Source: Pelagibacterium limicola
GTDB lineage: Bacteria; Pseudomonadota; Alphaproteobacteria; Rhizobiales; Devosiaceae
NCBI RefSeq assembly: GCF_015694405.1
Contig: NZ_JADQDB010000003.1
Span: 372,001-436,000 of the forward strand
Direction: 5' to 3'
DNA length: 64,000 bases
This document shows, one piece after another, positions 18,526 through 26,555 of the stretch. Position 1 is the stretch's first letter, and every line of letters starts with the position of its first letter. Both the position numbers and the translations under genes were made by a program. The notes under the pieces are model-generated. The model saw only the letters and a list, made by a program, of their open reading frames with translations. It was not told where the DNA came from and searched no databases.

Positions 18526-19061
18526 GCTGCGCTCCGCCTTGCCATGAAGTACCAACCGGTATCTGGGTCAGTTATCGGTGCGTATTTCGCCAGATCGGCC
18601 GACATGCACAGATGCGGGACGCCGTGATAATCCACTTCGTGCAGGCCCTGCCAGTGGAGACGGCGGAACAATGGGACGTTCTGCATCTGCACATGGGCGA
18701 GGAAAGTATGGCAACCACGTGCGTTGGCGGTACTGACGGCAAGGCGAATGAGTTCTGCCCCCAGCCGCCCAACCTTACGATAATCGGCGTCCACGGCCAG
18801 CCTTGATCCCCACCATAGGCCCGGCTGCTCCTCATGTATGCGCACCGTGCCCACCACGCGATCGGGCTCATGCCCCAGGGTGGAAAGGGCAACCAGATGG
18901 GTTGCGATCAGGTCGATGTCGTCGCGATCATCACTCGCAAAAATAGCCTGTTCATCGACAAATACGCGCCGGCGCAGTTCGGCGGCTCCGCGCGCTTGCC
19001 ATGGCCTGGATGCCGCGCGGATGAAATAGCCCGGCGAACGAAACTGCACGACCCCGGACAT
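18522..19061 (-). CDS. nitE: MSMEG_0567-type GNAT N-acetyltransferase (NitE-like)
   Basis: A 179-residue GNAT-fold protein starting MSGVVQFRSPGYFIR. The acetyl-CoA binding region is DRVVGTVRIHEE to DYRKVGRLGAELI, a V-x-x-x-x-R/G-x-G/A-like turn. It corresponds to the GNAT half of the fused mycobacterial MSMEG_0567. The start lies two bases after the radical SAM stop codon, with GGTGG as ribosome site inside that gene. The acceptor amine is unknown. Its place between the radical SAM and AIRS-like genes is the standard Nit1C order. Confidence 0.87.
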   Translation of the reverse strand: MSGVVQFRSPGYFIRAASRPWQARGAAELRRRVFVDEQAIFASDDRDDIDLIATHLVALSTLGHEPDRVVGTVRIHEEQPGLWWGSRLAVDADYRKVGRLGAELIRLAVSTANARGCHTFLAHVQMQNVPLFRRLHWQGLHEVDYHGVPHLCMSADLAKYAPITDPDTGWYFMARRSAA

Positions 19062-19063
19062 GG

Positions 19064-20164
19064 CTAAACCACCTTGAGTTTTTCGTAGGTAGAAAGCGCC
19101 GAACACGCACCGCATCGCCCGCAACCAGCCTTGATGTCGGAAGACTTCATGCCAGCCTCGACGATCATCTCACCCAAAGGCCGCAAAATAGATGCCATGA
19201 ACTCCGCCTTCGGAGCCGGGTGGCTCTCAAGCGGCGTGCCGGAAATGGGCACGAAAGGCACCACGAATGGATAAACGCCCATGCTGCAAAGCTTTTGCGA
19301 CGTCTCAAGGATGGCTTCGGCGCTGTCGCCCAGCCCGGCGAGGATATAGGTGGAAACCTGTCCCCGCCCGAAAACCTTCACTGCCGCCTCGAACGAAGAA
19401 AAATACTTCTCGAGTGGGACCGATGCCTTGCCTGGCATGATGCGGGCGCGAACCTCGGGTGTTACCGCTTCAAGATGCATGCCCAGAGCGTCGATCCCTG
19501 CATCTGCCATGCGTTCATGCCAGACGTCATCTGCTGGTGGTTCGCATTGTCCTTGGATTGGAATATTGACCGCTGCCTTGATCGCGCGGGCACTCTCGGC
19601 CAGAACAGCGGCCCCTCGATCCAGGCTGGCAGGGGTGCCGGTTGTCATGACCATATGCTCGATCCCGTCGAGTTCGACGGCAGCCTTGGCAACCTCGGCC
19701 AATTGCTCAGGTGTCTTGTGAGCGATGGTGCGGCCTGCCGCCAGACTTTGACCTATGGCGCAGAACTGACAGGTTTTCTTACGGCTTTCATAGCGAATGC
19801 AGGTCTGGAGCACGGTCGTGGCCAGCACATTGCGCGAGTGCAACGTTGCGATGTGGCTATAGGGGATTCCTTCCGCGGTTTTGAGGTCGTAGAAGCGCGG
19901 ACGGCCGGGAAAGCGCACCCGCGCCACCTCAACGCCTTCGCGAGTCACGCGCGACAGGCCGTCTTCGGCAGGCGCCTCAACCAGAAAGGGGCTTTCAAAC
20001 GCGGGCGCGGTATGGACCGGGACCATTACCGTAGTCGCGCCAATCGTCACCGCCTTGTGGTCCGATGGGCCCGCGCCGCCACGGCGGCTTTCATGGCCCG
20101 CACGCGGGTCCACCAAGCGCATGCCCCGCGTTTGAAGCTCATTGATGAGTTCGGAGCTAGACAT
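19064..20164 (-). CDS. nitD: MSMEG_0568-family radical SAM protein (NitD-like)
   Basis: A 366-residue radical SAM enzyme. The cluster-binding cysteines appear as Cys122, Cys132 and Cys135 ([15 protein letters not shown]), a C-x9-C-x2-C spacing instead of the usual C-x3-C-x2-C. The TIM-barrel glycine-rich GGE-like region follows as VMTTGTPAS. The C-terminus has a second Cys group ([12 protein letters not shown]) that may bind another iron-sulfur cluster. Start chosen at 20164 after GAGGAG; it overlaps the nitrilase end by eight bases. An upstream in-frame start would add 44 residues encoded inside the nitrilase gene. In Nit1C clusters this protein is obligatory but its reaction is unknown. Confidence 0.9.
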   Translation of the reverse strand: MSSSELINELQTRGMRLVDPRAGHESRRGGAGPSDHKAVTIGATTVMVPVHTAPAFESPFLVEAPAEDGLSRVTREGVEVARVRFPGRPRFYDLKTAEGIPYSHIATLHSRNVLATTVLQTCIRYESRKKTCQFCAIGQSLAAGRTIAHKTPEQLAEVAKAAVELDGIEHMVMTTGTPASLDRGAAVLAESARAIKAAVNIPIQGQCEPPADDVWHERMADAGIDALGMHLEAVTPEVRARIMPGKASVPLEKYFSSFEAAVKVFGRGQVSTYILAGLGDSAEAILETSQKLCSMGVYPFVVPFVPISGTPLESHPAPKAEFMASILRPLGEMIVEAGMKSSDIKAGCGRCGACSALSTYEKLKVV

Positions 20165-21158
20165 TTTCACACTCCTCTTCGGTAATTCCGGAGGCAAGCT
20201 CATACTTCTCCGGCTGATCGCCACGATCCTCGACCGTCTGGCGTGGCAGAGCGGGCCGGGTATCGTGAACAAGGTGAAGCAAGTCAGGGCGGGCATAATG
20301 GCCGACGCTGTCCATCATGCGCTTGCGTTTGGTAACGAGCTTCATGTCCATGTCTGCAATCAGTATTCCCTCTCCCTGGGTCAGCGGTTCGGCGAGGTGC
20401 CGCCCTTCGGGAGAAATGATGCAGGTCATGCAGCCATCGCTCACCGCCTTTTGCATTGCAGGATCAGGATGGATGGATGCGATCTGCTCGACGGTCAGCC
20501 AGCCGGTGGCATTGACAACGAAGCACCCGGACTCAAGTGCGTGATGACGCATTGTCACTTCAATCTGTTCGGCAAAAATCGGCCCGACAAGACTTCCAGG
20601 AAACTGCGCAGCATGAATTTCTTCGTGCTGTGTCATGAGCGCGTAACGGGCCAGAGGATTATAATGCTCCCAACACGCCAGAGCCCCGACACGGCCAACC
20701 TTGGTCTCCACAACCTTGAGGCCGGCGCCGTCGCCCTGCCCCCAGATCATCCGCTCGTGATAGGTTGGGGTGATCTTGCGCCGCTTCAGCGCCAGCATCC
20801 CGTCGGCGTCAATGATTAGCTGCGTGTTGTATAGCGAACCATGATCGCGTTCGTTGACGCCAAGAACGATGACAGCCCCGCTCTTGCGGGCGGCATCTGC
20901 GATCGCCTGTGTTTCGAGCGAAGGTACCGTCACCGCTTCCCTATAAAGCTGGAGATGCGCGGCACCTTGCTGCACAGGCGGTAGAACAAAAGAAAAATAT
21001 GGATAGTAGGGTACAAAGGTCTCGGGAAAGACGATGAACTGCGCACCCTTCCCGGCCGCCTCCGCAATGGCATTGAGAACCCGCTCCACGGTCCCGGCCC
21101 TACCGGTCAGGTCCGGGGCAATCTGAACGGCTGCGGCTCGTATCACATCGCTGCGCAT
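20157..21158 (-). CDS. nitC: Nit6803-type nitrilase (NitC-like, Sll0784 family)
   Basis: Hydrolyses a nitrile to acid and ammonia, the nitrogen-releasing step of the Nit1C pathway. In 333 residues the catalytic triad is complete: Glu46 (VFPETF), Lys128 ([13 protein letters not shown]) and Cys162 ([12 protein letters not shown]). The YYPYFSF stretch after the Glu is typical of the Synechocystis Nit6803 group, which prefers arylacetic and fumaric nitriles. The gene is second in the operon, 70 bases after the Sll0783-like gene. Proposed role: hydrolysis of a nitrile formed from cyanide plus a carbonyl compound by other cluster members. Confidence 0.92.
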   Translation of the reverse strand: MRSDVIRAAAVQIAPDLTGRAGTVERVLNAIAEAAGKGAQFIVFPETFVPYYPYFSFVLPPVQQGAAHLQLYREAVTVPSLETQAIADAARKSGAVIVLGVNERDHGSLYNTQLIIDADGMLALKRRKITPTYHERMIWGQGDGAGLKVVETKVGRVGALACWEHYNPLARYALMTQHEEIHAAQFPGSLVGPIFAEQIEVTMRHHALESGCFVVNATGWLTVEQIASIHPDPAMQKAVSDGCMTCIISPEGRHLAEPLTQGEGILIADMDMKLVTKRKRMMDSVGHYARPDLLHLVHDTRPALPRQTVEDRGDQPEKYELASGITEEECENV

Positions 21159-21228
21159 AAAATCTGCCTGTTTGGTGGCTGTTCAAGAAAATCTGCAGGG
21201 CCGCGAACGACCCTGCATATGGCGAGGG

Positions 21229-21711
21229 TCAAACGGTCCAGGTGTCGAGAATGACGGCGTTTGCCTTTTTGTGGATCAGGATGCAGTCGAGCACATCCTG
21301 GGGCGCGATTGGGGTAATGCCGGGCAACAGCGAAGGCTCGCCATGTCCATACAATGCCTGCAGTGCAAACCGGCACGCATAGACCTTACCGCCTTCATTC
21401 ATAAACTTCTTGAGGTTGACGGCAAAGTTCTGATGCCCCGGGAAAGCCTCATCGCCCAATGTCGGGAAGCCCCGTTGAATTCCCAGCGTAACACCTGGCC
21501 CATAGAGCAGGATCGACGTCTCATAGCCCTTCCGGTTGAGCCGGATAGCGTTGAGAATATTGACCAAACCGATTGAGCCTTCAAATGCAACCGTATGGAA
21601 CGTCACGAGTGCCTTTTCGCCCTCATCCGCCTTTACGTCCTCAAAAACCTTCTGCTCATAATCTACAAAATAGTCGCCGTCCTTGTGCGCTGGCTGGGTA
21701 ACTGCAGGCAT
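21229..21711 (-). CDS. nitB: MSMEG_0572/Sll0783-family nitrogen starvation response protein (NitB-like)
   Basis: A 160-residue protein starting [20 protein letters not shown] at 21711 after GGAGAAAG; an upstream in-frame start has no ribosome site. The middle ([26 protein letters not shown]) has the alternating strand-helix look of DsrE-like folds, though this is only an impression. The Cys in [14 protein letters not shown] may be functional. It is the first gene of the nit operon, which continues to at least 15134. Members are induced by nitrogen starvation in Synechocystis and are required for cyanide assimilation in Pseudomonas Nit1C strains. Molecular function unknown. Confidence 0.88.
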   Translation of the reverse strand: MPAVTQPAHKDGDYFVDYEQKVFEDVKADEGEKALVTFHTVAFEGSIGLVNILNAIRLNRKGYETSILLYGPGVTLGIQRGFPTLGDEAFPGHQNFAVNLKKFMNEGGKVYACRFALQALYGHGEPSLLPGITPIAPQDVLDCILIHKKANAVILDTWTV

Positions 21712-21757
21712 TTTCTTTCTCCGGGTTAGTGAATATGGGAGAGCGTATGCCTGGAAA

Positions 21758-21917
21758 AATGTATGGGTCAATTGTCAGTTTAATATGCATACAATAATTC
21801 TGTAATTTGACTCATATGTGCATATATTTTGCGCACGGGAGCTATTTCTTCGGCATCCCACTGCTCAGAATATCGCTAATGATGGCTAGATATTAGAGAA
21901 AATGTGATCCATACATT
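21758..21917. promoter_or_regulatory. Mirrored 13-base boxes in the nitB-mocR divergent region (candidate operator)
   Basis: AATGTATGGGTCA (21758-21770) reappears in inverted orientation as TGATCCATACATT (21905-21917) with one mismatch. The boxes stand about 50 bases ahead of the nitB start and 35 ahead of the regulator start, so each could serve one promoter. The DNA between them is strongly AT-rich (for example 21779-21835). MocR proteins commonly bind repeated boxes in the divergent region they share with their target, so this is a good operator candidate. It rests on sequence symmetry alone. Confidence 0.5.
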
Positions 21918-21952
21918 GTGCAACATATTGATCGACTCAATTTGAGGAACTC

Positions 21953-23320
21953 ATGCAGAACTGGACTCCGGGCATGCGGAGTGACGGAACGCCCCGCTAC
22001 CTCATGATCGCAGAGGCAATTGCTGAGGACATCAAGTCCGGACTGCTTAAGCCCGGCATGCGGCTTCCACCTCAAAGGCAGCTTGCTGCCAGGCTCAAGA
22101 TCGACTTTACAACCGTTACGCGCGCCTATTCCGAGGCACAGGCGCGAGGGCTGGTGAATAGCCAAGTCGGTCGCGGAACCTTTGTCGCCGCGAGCGCCGC
22201 ATCAACCACATTGGCGGATCCATCCCGTGAGGCGAGCGAAGACCTCGTGATGAATATGCCGCCCGAACCAACAGACCCCGCGTTGGTCGAGAAGATGCGC
22301 GATGGCCTGCACTATGTGTCAGCCAACCTTATTCAATTGCTGCGCTATCAATCGGCCATTGGCAGCGAACAGGACAGGTCCGCGGCTTCAAGTTGGCTGT
22401 CGCTGCGCGGTCTCATGGCAAAACTCGAACGCATCGCGGTCACGCCCGGAGCGCACGCTACAATCACGGCCATATTGGCCATGACCGTCGAACGCAATGA
22501 CACGGTATTGTGCGAAAAAATTACCTATCCCGGCATTCGGAGTATCGCCCAGCGTCTCAATGTCAACCTTGTCGGGGTTGAAATGGACAACCAGGGCGTG
22601 CTTCCCGATGCCTTGGAGGAAGCGATCAAACGCCACCAGCCGCGTATGCTTTATCTCAATCCGACCCTGCAAAATCCCACAACGATCACCTCACCGACGG
22701 CACGGCGCCTGGAGATTTCCCAGATTATCAGCGACTACCGCGTGCAACTGATCGAAGATGACGCCTATGGTTTTGTGCCTGACAAGGCTCCAGCCCCAAT
22801 CGCCGCTTCGGCTCCGGATCTGACCTGGTATATCGGCGGATTGGCAAAGTGCATCGGAGCAGGGCTGCGTCTGGCCTATACCGTTGCGCCATCGGCAAAA
22901 CATGCGCTTGCGCTGGAAGGGTCACTGCGCGCGCTTATGGTGATGCCGTCAACATTGCCTATGGCGCTCGCGACACGCTGGATAGAAGATGGAACCGCGG
23001 ACCTTGTCAGACGCTTTATTCGCAAGGAAACCGCTATCCGGCAGGACATTGCTGCAGAGGCCCTTCATGGCCTCGAATTCCTTTCGGCCGAAAACGCATT
23101 CAATGTATGGTTGCGCCTTCCGCCCGGTACGAGCCGGGCAAACATCATGGCGAATATGACGGGCCGGCACATCGGCATCATTCCTTCCGATGCGTTCACT
23201 GTCGGCGGCACCGCAGACGAATGTGTGCGCGTATGTCTTGGCGGATCCATTGGCCGCACCGAACTGCAAGGAGGGCTGGCCTATCTGGCCCACTTGCTCA
23301 TGCCAGAGCCCAACTACTGA
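21953..23320 (+). CDS. MocR-type regulator (GntR helix-turn-helix fused to PLP aminotransferase fold)
   Basis: A 455-residue regulator. The N-terminal GntR winged helix is at residues 13-80 (LMIAEAIAEDIKSGLLKPG, LPPQRQLAARLKID, GLVNSQVGRGTFV). The C-terminal fold-type I aminotransferase domain has the likely PLP lysine at 299 (GGLAKCIGAGLRLAY) and the NPTLQNPT segment near 236-243. ATG with GAGGAAC upstream. It is transcribed away from the Nit1C-type operon and is probably its activator or repressor, sensing an amino acid or amine that reacts with PLP. A MocR regulator here is unusual as far as I recall for Nit1C clusters. Confidence 0.9.
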   Translation: MQNWTPGMRSDGTPRYLMIAEAIAEDIKSGLLKPGMRLPPQRQLAARLKIDFTTVTRAYSEAQARGLVNSQVGRGTFVAASAASTTLADPSREASEDLVMNMPPEPTDPALVEKMRDGLHYVSANLIQLLRYQSAIGSEQDRSAASSWLSLRGLMAKLERIAVTPGAHATITAILAMTVERNDTVLCEKITYPGIRSIAQRLNVNLVGVEMDNQGVLPDALEEAIKRHQPRMLYLNPTLQNPTTITSPTARRLEISQIISDYRVQLIEDDAYGFVPDKAPAPIAASAPDLTWYIGGLAKCIGAGLRLAYTVAPSAKHALALEGSLRALMVMPSTLPMALATRWIEDGTADLVRRFIRKETAIRQDIAAEALHGLEFLSAENAFNVWLRLPPGTSRANIMANMTGRHIGIIPSDAFTVGGTADECVRVCLGGSIGRTELQGGLAYLAHLLMPEPNY

Positions 23321-23352
23321 TCCGTCGCCCGGCTGCAATACCGGTAACCAAA

Positions 23353-23385
23353 TCCGGGAAATGATTCTCGCAATCATTTCCCGGA
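23353..23385. terminator. Perfect 14-bp hairpin downstream of the MocR gene
   Basis: TCCGGGAAATGATT (23353-23366), loop CTCGC, then AATCATTTCCCGGA (23372-23385). The stem is perfect and begins 33 bases after the regulator's stop codon. On the plus strand only AAAAGC follows, not a T tract, so it may act as an mRNA-end stabiliser or a protein-binding palindrome rather than an intrinsic terminator. Confidence 0.5.
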
Positions 23386-23804
23386 AAAGCAGAGCGGACC
23401 TTCGGACCAGACTGTTTTAAAGACCAGCCAGAATGTCCCGGACCTTTTCGGGGCAGTCGCCCAAAGTCTCGATGGCGCTTACGCTGTCGATCGACGCAGC
23501 TTAGAATGCGGACACAGACTTTCGCTCGAATGCCACGCTACAGTACGCCAAGATTGGCTTAGTGATGATGCCAGTATGGTTCCGGATATCCCACCAGAAT
23601 GGCGACTTCTTGAACCAAAAAGCTGCCAACTTGTTTGAGCTAGTGTAAGCGCGACACCCATTTTTGCACTGCGAAGCGGTTTTCTATTCATGTCGCGAGC
23701 ACACGATAGTCGCCTTCCCTACCCACGTGGCGCCGTCCGTTCCAATTGAACATTGAAGCCGTACGGTTGATCATCGTCACGAAAACTGCTGGCGGACCAC
23801 GAAC
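23386..23804. other. No complete gene seen between the hairpin and prtN
   Basis: These 419 bases show no convincing complete gene. On the minus strand, near 23431-23490, a short frame reads SVSAIETLGDCPEKVRDILAGL and stops. It could be the tail of a lost protein-coding gene, but I cannot identify it. Confidence 0.4.
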
Positions 23805-24068
23805 TTGAACACACTCTTCTTACTCATGGCGCAGTATGAGGGACGCGTTATTGTTCCCGCAGAAACCGTGTGCAAAGACTATTTTTCCCACCTCACGCTC
23901 ACCAAATTCTTGCGCAAAGTGAGCGCTGGAGAAATCGAGCTTCCAATTACCCGGGCAGAAAAAAGCCAGAAAAGCGCGAAGGGCGTTCATCTTCAGGACC
24001 TAGCCTCATACCTCGACAAGCGACGCCAGATCGCACTGTCCGAAGCGCACGCCTTCCGTCGGAAATAG
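23805..24068 (+). CDS. PrtN-family (pyocin activator-like) small DNA-binding protein
   Basis: An 87-residue protein with a TTG start. MNTLFLLMAQYEGRVIVPAE, then CKDYFSHLTLTKFLRKVSAG, then SQKSAKGVHLQDLASYLDKRR reproduce the pattern of PrtN-family proteins, named after the Pseudomonas pyocin activator and shaped like small winged-helix/excisionase proteins. In alphaproteobacteria such genes are often found beside integrases of genomic islands. No pyocin or phage structural gene is present. It lies 180 bases from the truncated dusA, so a role as recombination directionality factor of an island is the likeliest reading. The ribosome site is weak. Confidence 0.75.
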   Translation: MNTLFLLMAQYEGRVIVPAETVCKDYFSHLTLTKFLRKVSAGEIELPITRAEKSQKSAKGVHLQDLASYLDKRRQIALSEAHAFRRK

Positions 24069-24249
24069 TGCCTCGAGGCCGACTTCATGCCTGGTTTTTG
24101 GCAATCCGCTGATCAGCGCCAGTCGGGACGACACATCTGCCATCTAACTGAACCTTAGTCACACTTCCTTGGTTCCGACCAGACTCGTCCAACAAATACA
24201 ACAACGGTACAACATTAGAAAATCGTCACACCTAAAACATTGAATTCAA

Positions 24250-24321
24250 TTATCTATTCGAGACGCCCGTCCAATCCATCATGGGAGCAACGGAGAATTT
24301 TCGGGCGGTACGGAGGCTCAT
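24250..24321 (-). pseudogene. dusA: Truncated 5' end of dusA (tRNA-dihydrouridine synthase A), island attachment site
   Basis: From ATG at 24321 the minus strand reads MSLRTARKFSVAPMMDWT and then leaves the family (GVSNR, stop at 24250-24252). KFSVAPMMDWT is the invariant N-terminus of DusA, which reduces uridine in the D-loop of tRNAs and is normally about 330 residues, continuing DRHCRYFHR or similar. The break falls right after the APMMDWT codons (24268-24288), where a known family of integrases inserts genomic islands. The real dusA promoter side is to the right (24322-24404). The island would lie to the left, with an intact dusA expected at its far end outside the window. Confidence 0.75.
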
Positions 24322-24404
24322 CGCGACAGCTTTGTTGGGTGCTTGCGCGGTTCCATACCGGAGGGCGGCGGCGCTGTCCAATCTCGGCATGGTGATCGGC
24401 CGCA

Positions 24405-25094
24405 TCACAAGGCGAATATCTCGCCCGTTCGGCAATTGCGGACGCGATCTACGACCTTGCCGTTCCAATGATAGTCGAAATGGTCGCCCTGCACGGGTGG
24501 CGGGATGAGGTTGGGCCAGAAGATGCCGGCGCATTGGCCGCCCGGGGAGCGGACGCTCTTGTAGACGACGCCGTTGGCGCCCTTGGCGCGCAGGTCGCGC
24601 CCGAGCGATTGAGACGCCGAATAGTCGGTGGGGTGGTGGTATTTGCCGAATTCCCGCAGGTCGGCGAGGTCGAGATCGATGGCATTGATGAGAAGGCGGA
24701 ACTGAGAGGTCCAGCCAGGCGCTTCATTGGACGCGGCCATCGTGCGGCCGTGGTGATAGGCGACTTCGCGAATGGCCACTTCCTCACTGTCGCCGGCGCT
24801 GTAGACCCCATATGTGCCGTCGGTGAACCGGCCGGGACGGTCGGTGCTGACATGGACGAAGGGGGCCATGAGGAGGCTGGCGCCGGCGCCGCCCACGCGC
24901 CGGTCCGGGGGAACGAGATCGAGACGGCCCAGGTGTTCCCATAGGCGCGGGTTGGTCTTGGATTCGGCGGAGGCAAGCGCCTCCCAATCGCGTGGGTCGG
25001 CGATATCCTCAAAAAGATCGATGGGCGGGTGGATCGAGCGGATGATGCGGCAAGCGCGCGGCCAGCTTACGCGGACGGGCGGGATTGAGGTCAC
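24405..25094 (-). CDS. RES-domain toxin
   Basis: A 229-residue RES-family toxin, an ADP-ribosyltransferase-like enzyme whose known members destroy NAD+. The fold's signatures are visible: the early Arg-rich strand ACRIIRS, the block GRFTDGTYGVYSAGDSEEVA followed by IREVAYHHGR (catalytic Glu) and a late Ser region (PTDYSASQSLGRDLR). The start is GTG at 25094, overlapping the stop of the antitoxin gene (GTGA), which gives translational coupling. The pair sits just outside the dusA fragment. Confidence 0.88.
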   Translation of the reverse strand: MTSIPPVRVSWPRACRIIRSIHPPIDLFEDIADPRDWEALASAESKTNPRLWEHLGRLDLVPPDRRVGGAGASLLMAPFVHVSTDRPGRFTDGTYGVYSAGDSEEVAIREVAYHHGRTMAASNEAPGWTSQFRLLINAIDLDLADLREFGKYHHPTDYSASQSLGRDLRAKGANGVVYKSVRSPGGQCAGIFWPNLIPPPVQGDHFDYHWNGKVVDRVRNCRTGEIFAL

Positions 25095-25501
25095 CAGCCG
25101 CCCCGTTCGGCGTCGAGATAGGCACGGACTCGGGCGAGCGAGAACATATCGCCCTGCGCCATGATGTTTGCAGGGGATTTGCCCCCCAGCGCGCTATTGG
25201 GCTTGCTGATCCACTCATAGCCGCGGGCGGGATCGGAAAAGAGATAGCGCAAGCCCTTGTGTATGCCCATGAGCAGCGAGAGGCGCGTTGCGAGATCGCG
25301 GTCGATGCGACCGATCTCACCCGCCTTCCACCGTGCCCAGGTGCGCGCGGCGAGACCCCCGAGGATTTCGCGCGCCTCGGCGTCCGACAGCTGCCAGCGT
25401 TCGAAGAGGTTCATCACGGCGCGCGCCATCGCTTCCGCTTCGGTAGCGGTGATGAGCGGGACCTCGGGCGCGGCCTTGGTGCGCGGCACTTCTTGCAGCA
25501 T
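25091..25501 (-). CDS. Xre/MbcA/ParS-type antitoxin of the RES pair
   Basis: A 136-residue antitoxin. The N-terminal Xre-like helix-turn-helix is near residues 30-90 (ARAVMNLFERWQLSDAEAREI to TWARWKAGEIG). The C-terminal MbcA/ParS toxin-binding domain follows (LSLLMGIHKGLRYLF, ISKPNSALGGKSPANIMAQG). ATG at 25501 with GGAG upstream (a further in-frame start lies 48 bases earlier). It neutralises the RES toxin encoded next and probably represses the shared promoter in front of it. Confidence 0.9.
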   Translation of the reverse strand: MLQEVPRTKAAPEVPLITATEAEAMARAVMNLFERWQLSDAEAREILGGLAARTWARWKAGEIGRIDRDLATRLSLLMGIHKGLRYLFSDPARGYEWISKPNSALGGKSPANIMAQGDMFSLARVRAYLDAERGGW

Positions 25502-25603
25502 GGCTATCTCCTTTTGGCGTAAAATAGGCGTCATTACGCCATTTGGCAAGACTCAACCATTGGATTACTTGGCGAGGCGTCGAAGGCGCGATAGAGAACG
25601 GCA

Positions 25604-26539
25604 ATGCTCGCCCTTATCTTTTCCGCTCTTCTCCCTATCGCGCTCATCATCACCCTGGGGCATCTGCTCCGCCGTTTCGGGTTTCTGGGGGAAGCCTTCT
25701 GGCCGCAGGCCGAGCGGTTGGCCTATTTCGTGCTGCTGCCCCTGCTCTTTGCCCACGGGCTCTACAGGGCCGATCTGAGCGGCGTGCCGGTCGGCGCAAT
25801 GATCGCCGGGCTTTCCGGACCGGCTGTCATCGGTACGCTCGTCATGCTCGTCGCCAACCGGGCGTTCCGGTTCGAAGGGCCGGTGCTGACCTCGGTCATC
25901 CAGGGCAGCATCCGGTTCAACAATTATGTCGGCGTTACTGCGGCGGTGGGGCTGCTGGGCGTTTCGGGTGCGGCGCTGGCGGCGGTCACCAACGCCATTC
26001 TGGTACCCACGGTCAATGTGCTCTGCGCGCTAGTGTTCGCGCGCTACGGCACCCGCCAGCCAACGGCGTTCGGCGTCGTCAAATCCATCGCACTCAATCC
26101 GCTCATTCTCGGCTGCGTGGCCGGAATCGTTCTGCGGCTGACGGGGATCGTGCTGCCGCAAGGGATTGAAGGGTTCATGCAGGCGATGGGTCAGGCGGCG
26201 CTGCCCATCGGGCTTTTGTGCGTCGGGGCGGCGCTGAACTGGGAAGCGCTTGGGCGGGGCATCCGCCCTGCCCTCGTCGCAACGGCAGGAAAATTTTTGC
26301 TGGTCCCCGCGATCACCGTCGCAATCTGCCTTGCCGTGGGCCTGAGCGGGCCGGCGGCGCTGGTCGTCTTCATGATCCAGTGCCTGCCTACCGCATCATC
26401 CTCCTACGTGATGGCGCGGCAGCTCGGCGGGGATGCGCCGCTGATGGCAGGGATCATCGCGTTCCAGACGGTGCTGGGCGCCGTTACGGTGCCGCTCGCG
26501 CTGCTGCTGGTCGCCCCGATGATCGGCGCGACCGTCTAG
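25604..26539 (+). CDS. AEC-family (auxin efflux carrier-like) transporter
   Basis: A 311-residue inner-membrane protein with about ten hydrophobic segments in two repeats. Typical AEC features are the opening hairpin MLALIFSALLPIALIITLGHLLRRFG, the polar break IRFNNYVGVTAA and, in the second half, CLPTASSSYVMARQLGGD. Known members export malate, malonate or auxin-like anions. No neighbour fixes the substrate here. Divergent from the antitoxin gene and convergent with cfa (16 bases between stops). Confidence 0.88.
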   Translation: MLALIFSALLPIALIITLGHLLRRFGFLGEAFWPQAERLAYFVLLPLLFAHGLYRADLSGVPVGAMIAGLSGPAVIGTLVMLVANRAFRFEGPVLTSVIQGSIRFNNYVGVTAAVGLLGVSGAALAAVTNAILVPTVNVLCALVFARYGTRQPTAFGVVKSIALNPLILGCVAGIVLRLTGIVLPQGIEGFMQAMGQAALPIGLLCVGAALNWEALGRGIRPALVATAGKFLLVPAITVAICLAVGLSGPAALVVFMIQCLPTASSSYVMARQLGGDAPLMAGIIAFQTVLGAVTVPLALLLVAPMIGATV

Positions 26540-26555
26540 GCCGGGCCCGGCTGCC

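Noticed and set aside
23479-23691. 70-codon open frame on the minus strand before prtN
   Set aside because: No family resemblance, no ribosome site and Ser/Arg-rich random composition.
23805-24068. Prophage or pyocin locus suggested by the PrtN-like protein
   Set aside because: No capsid, tail, lysis or phage replication gene is near; an island-associated role fits better.
1-24249. Second copy of the dusA attachment sequence inside the window
   Set aside because: I looked for the bases around APMMDWT on both strands and found no second copy, so the other island end is presumed outside the window.
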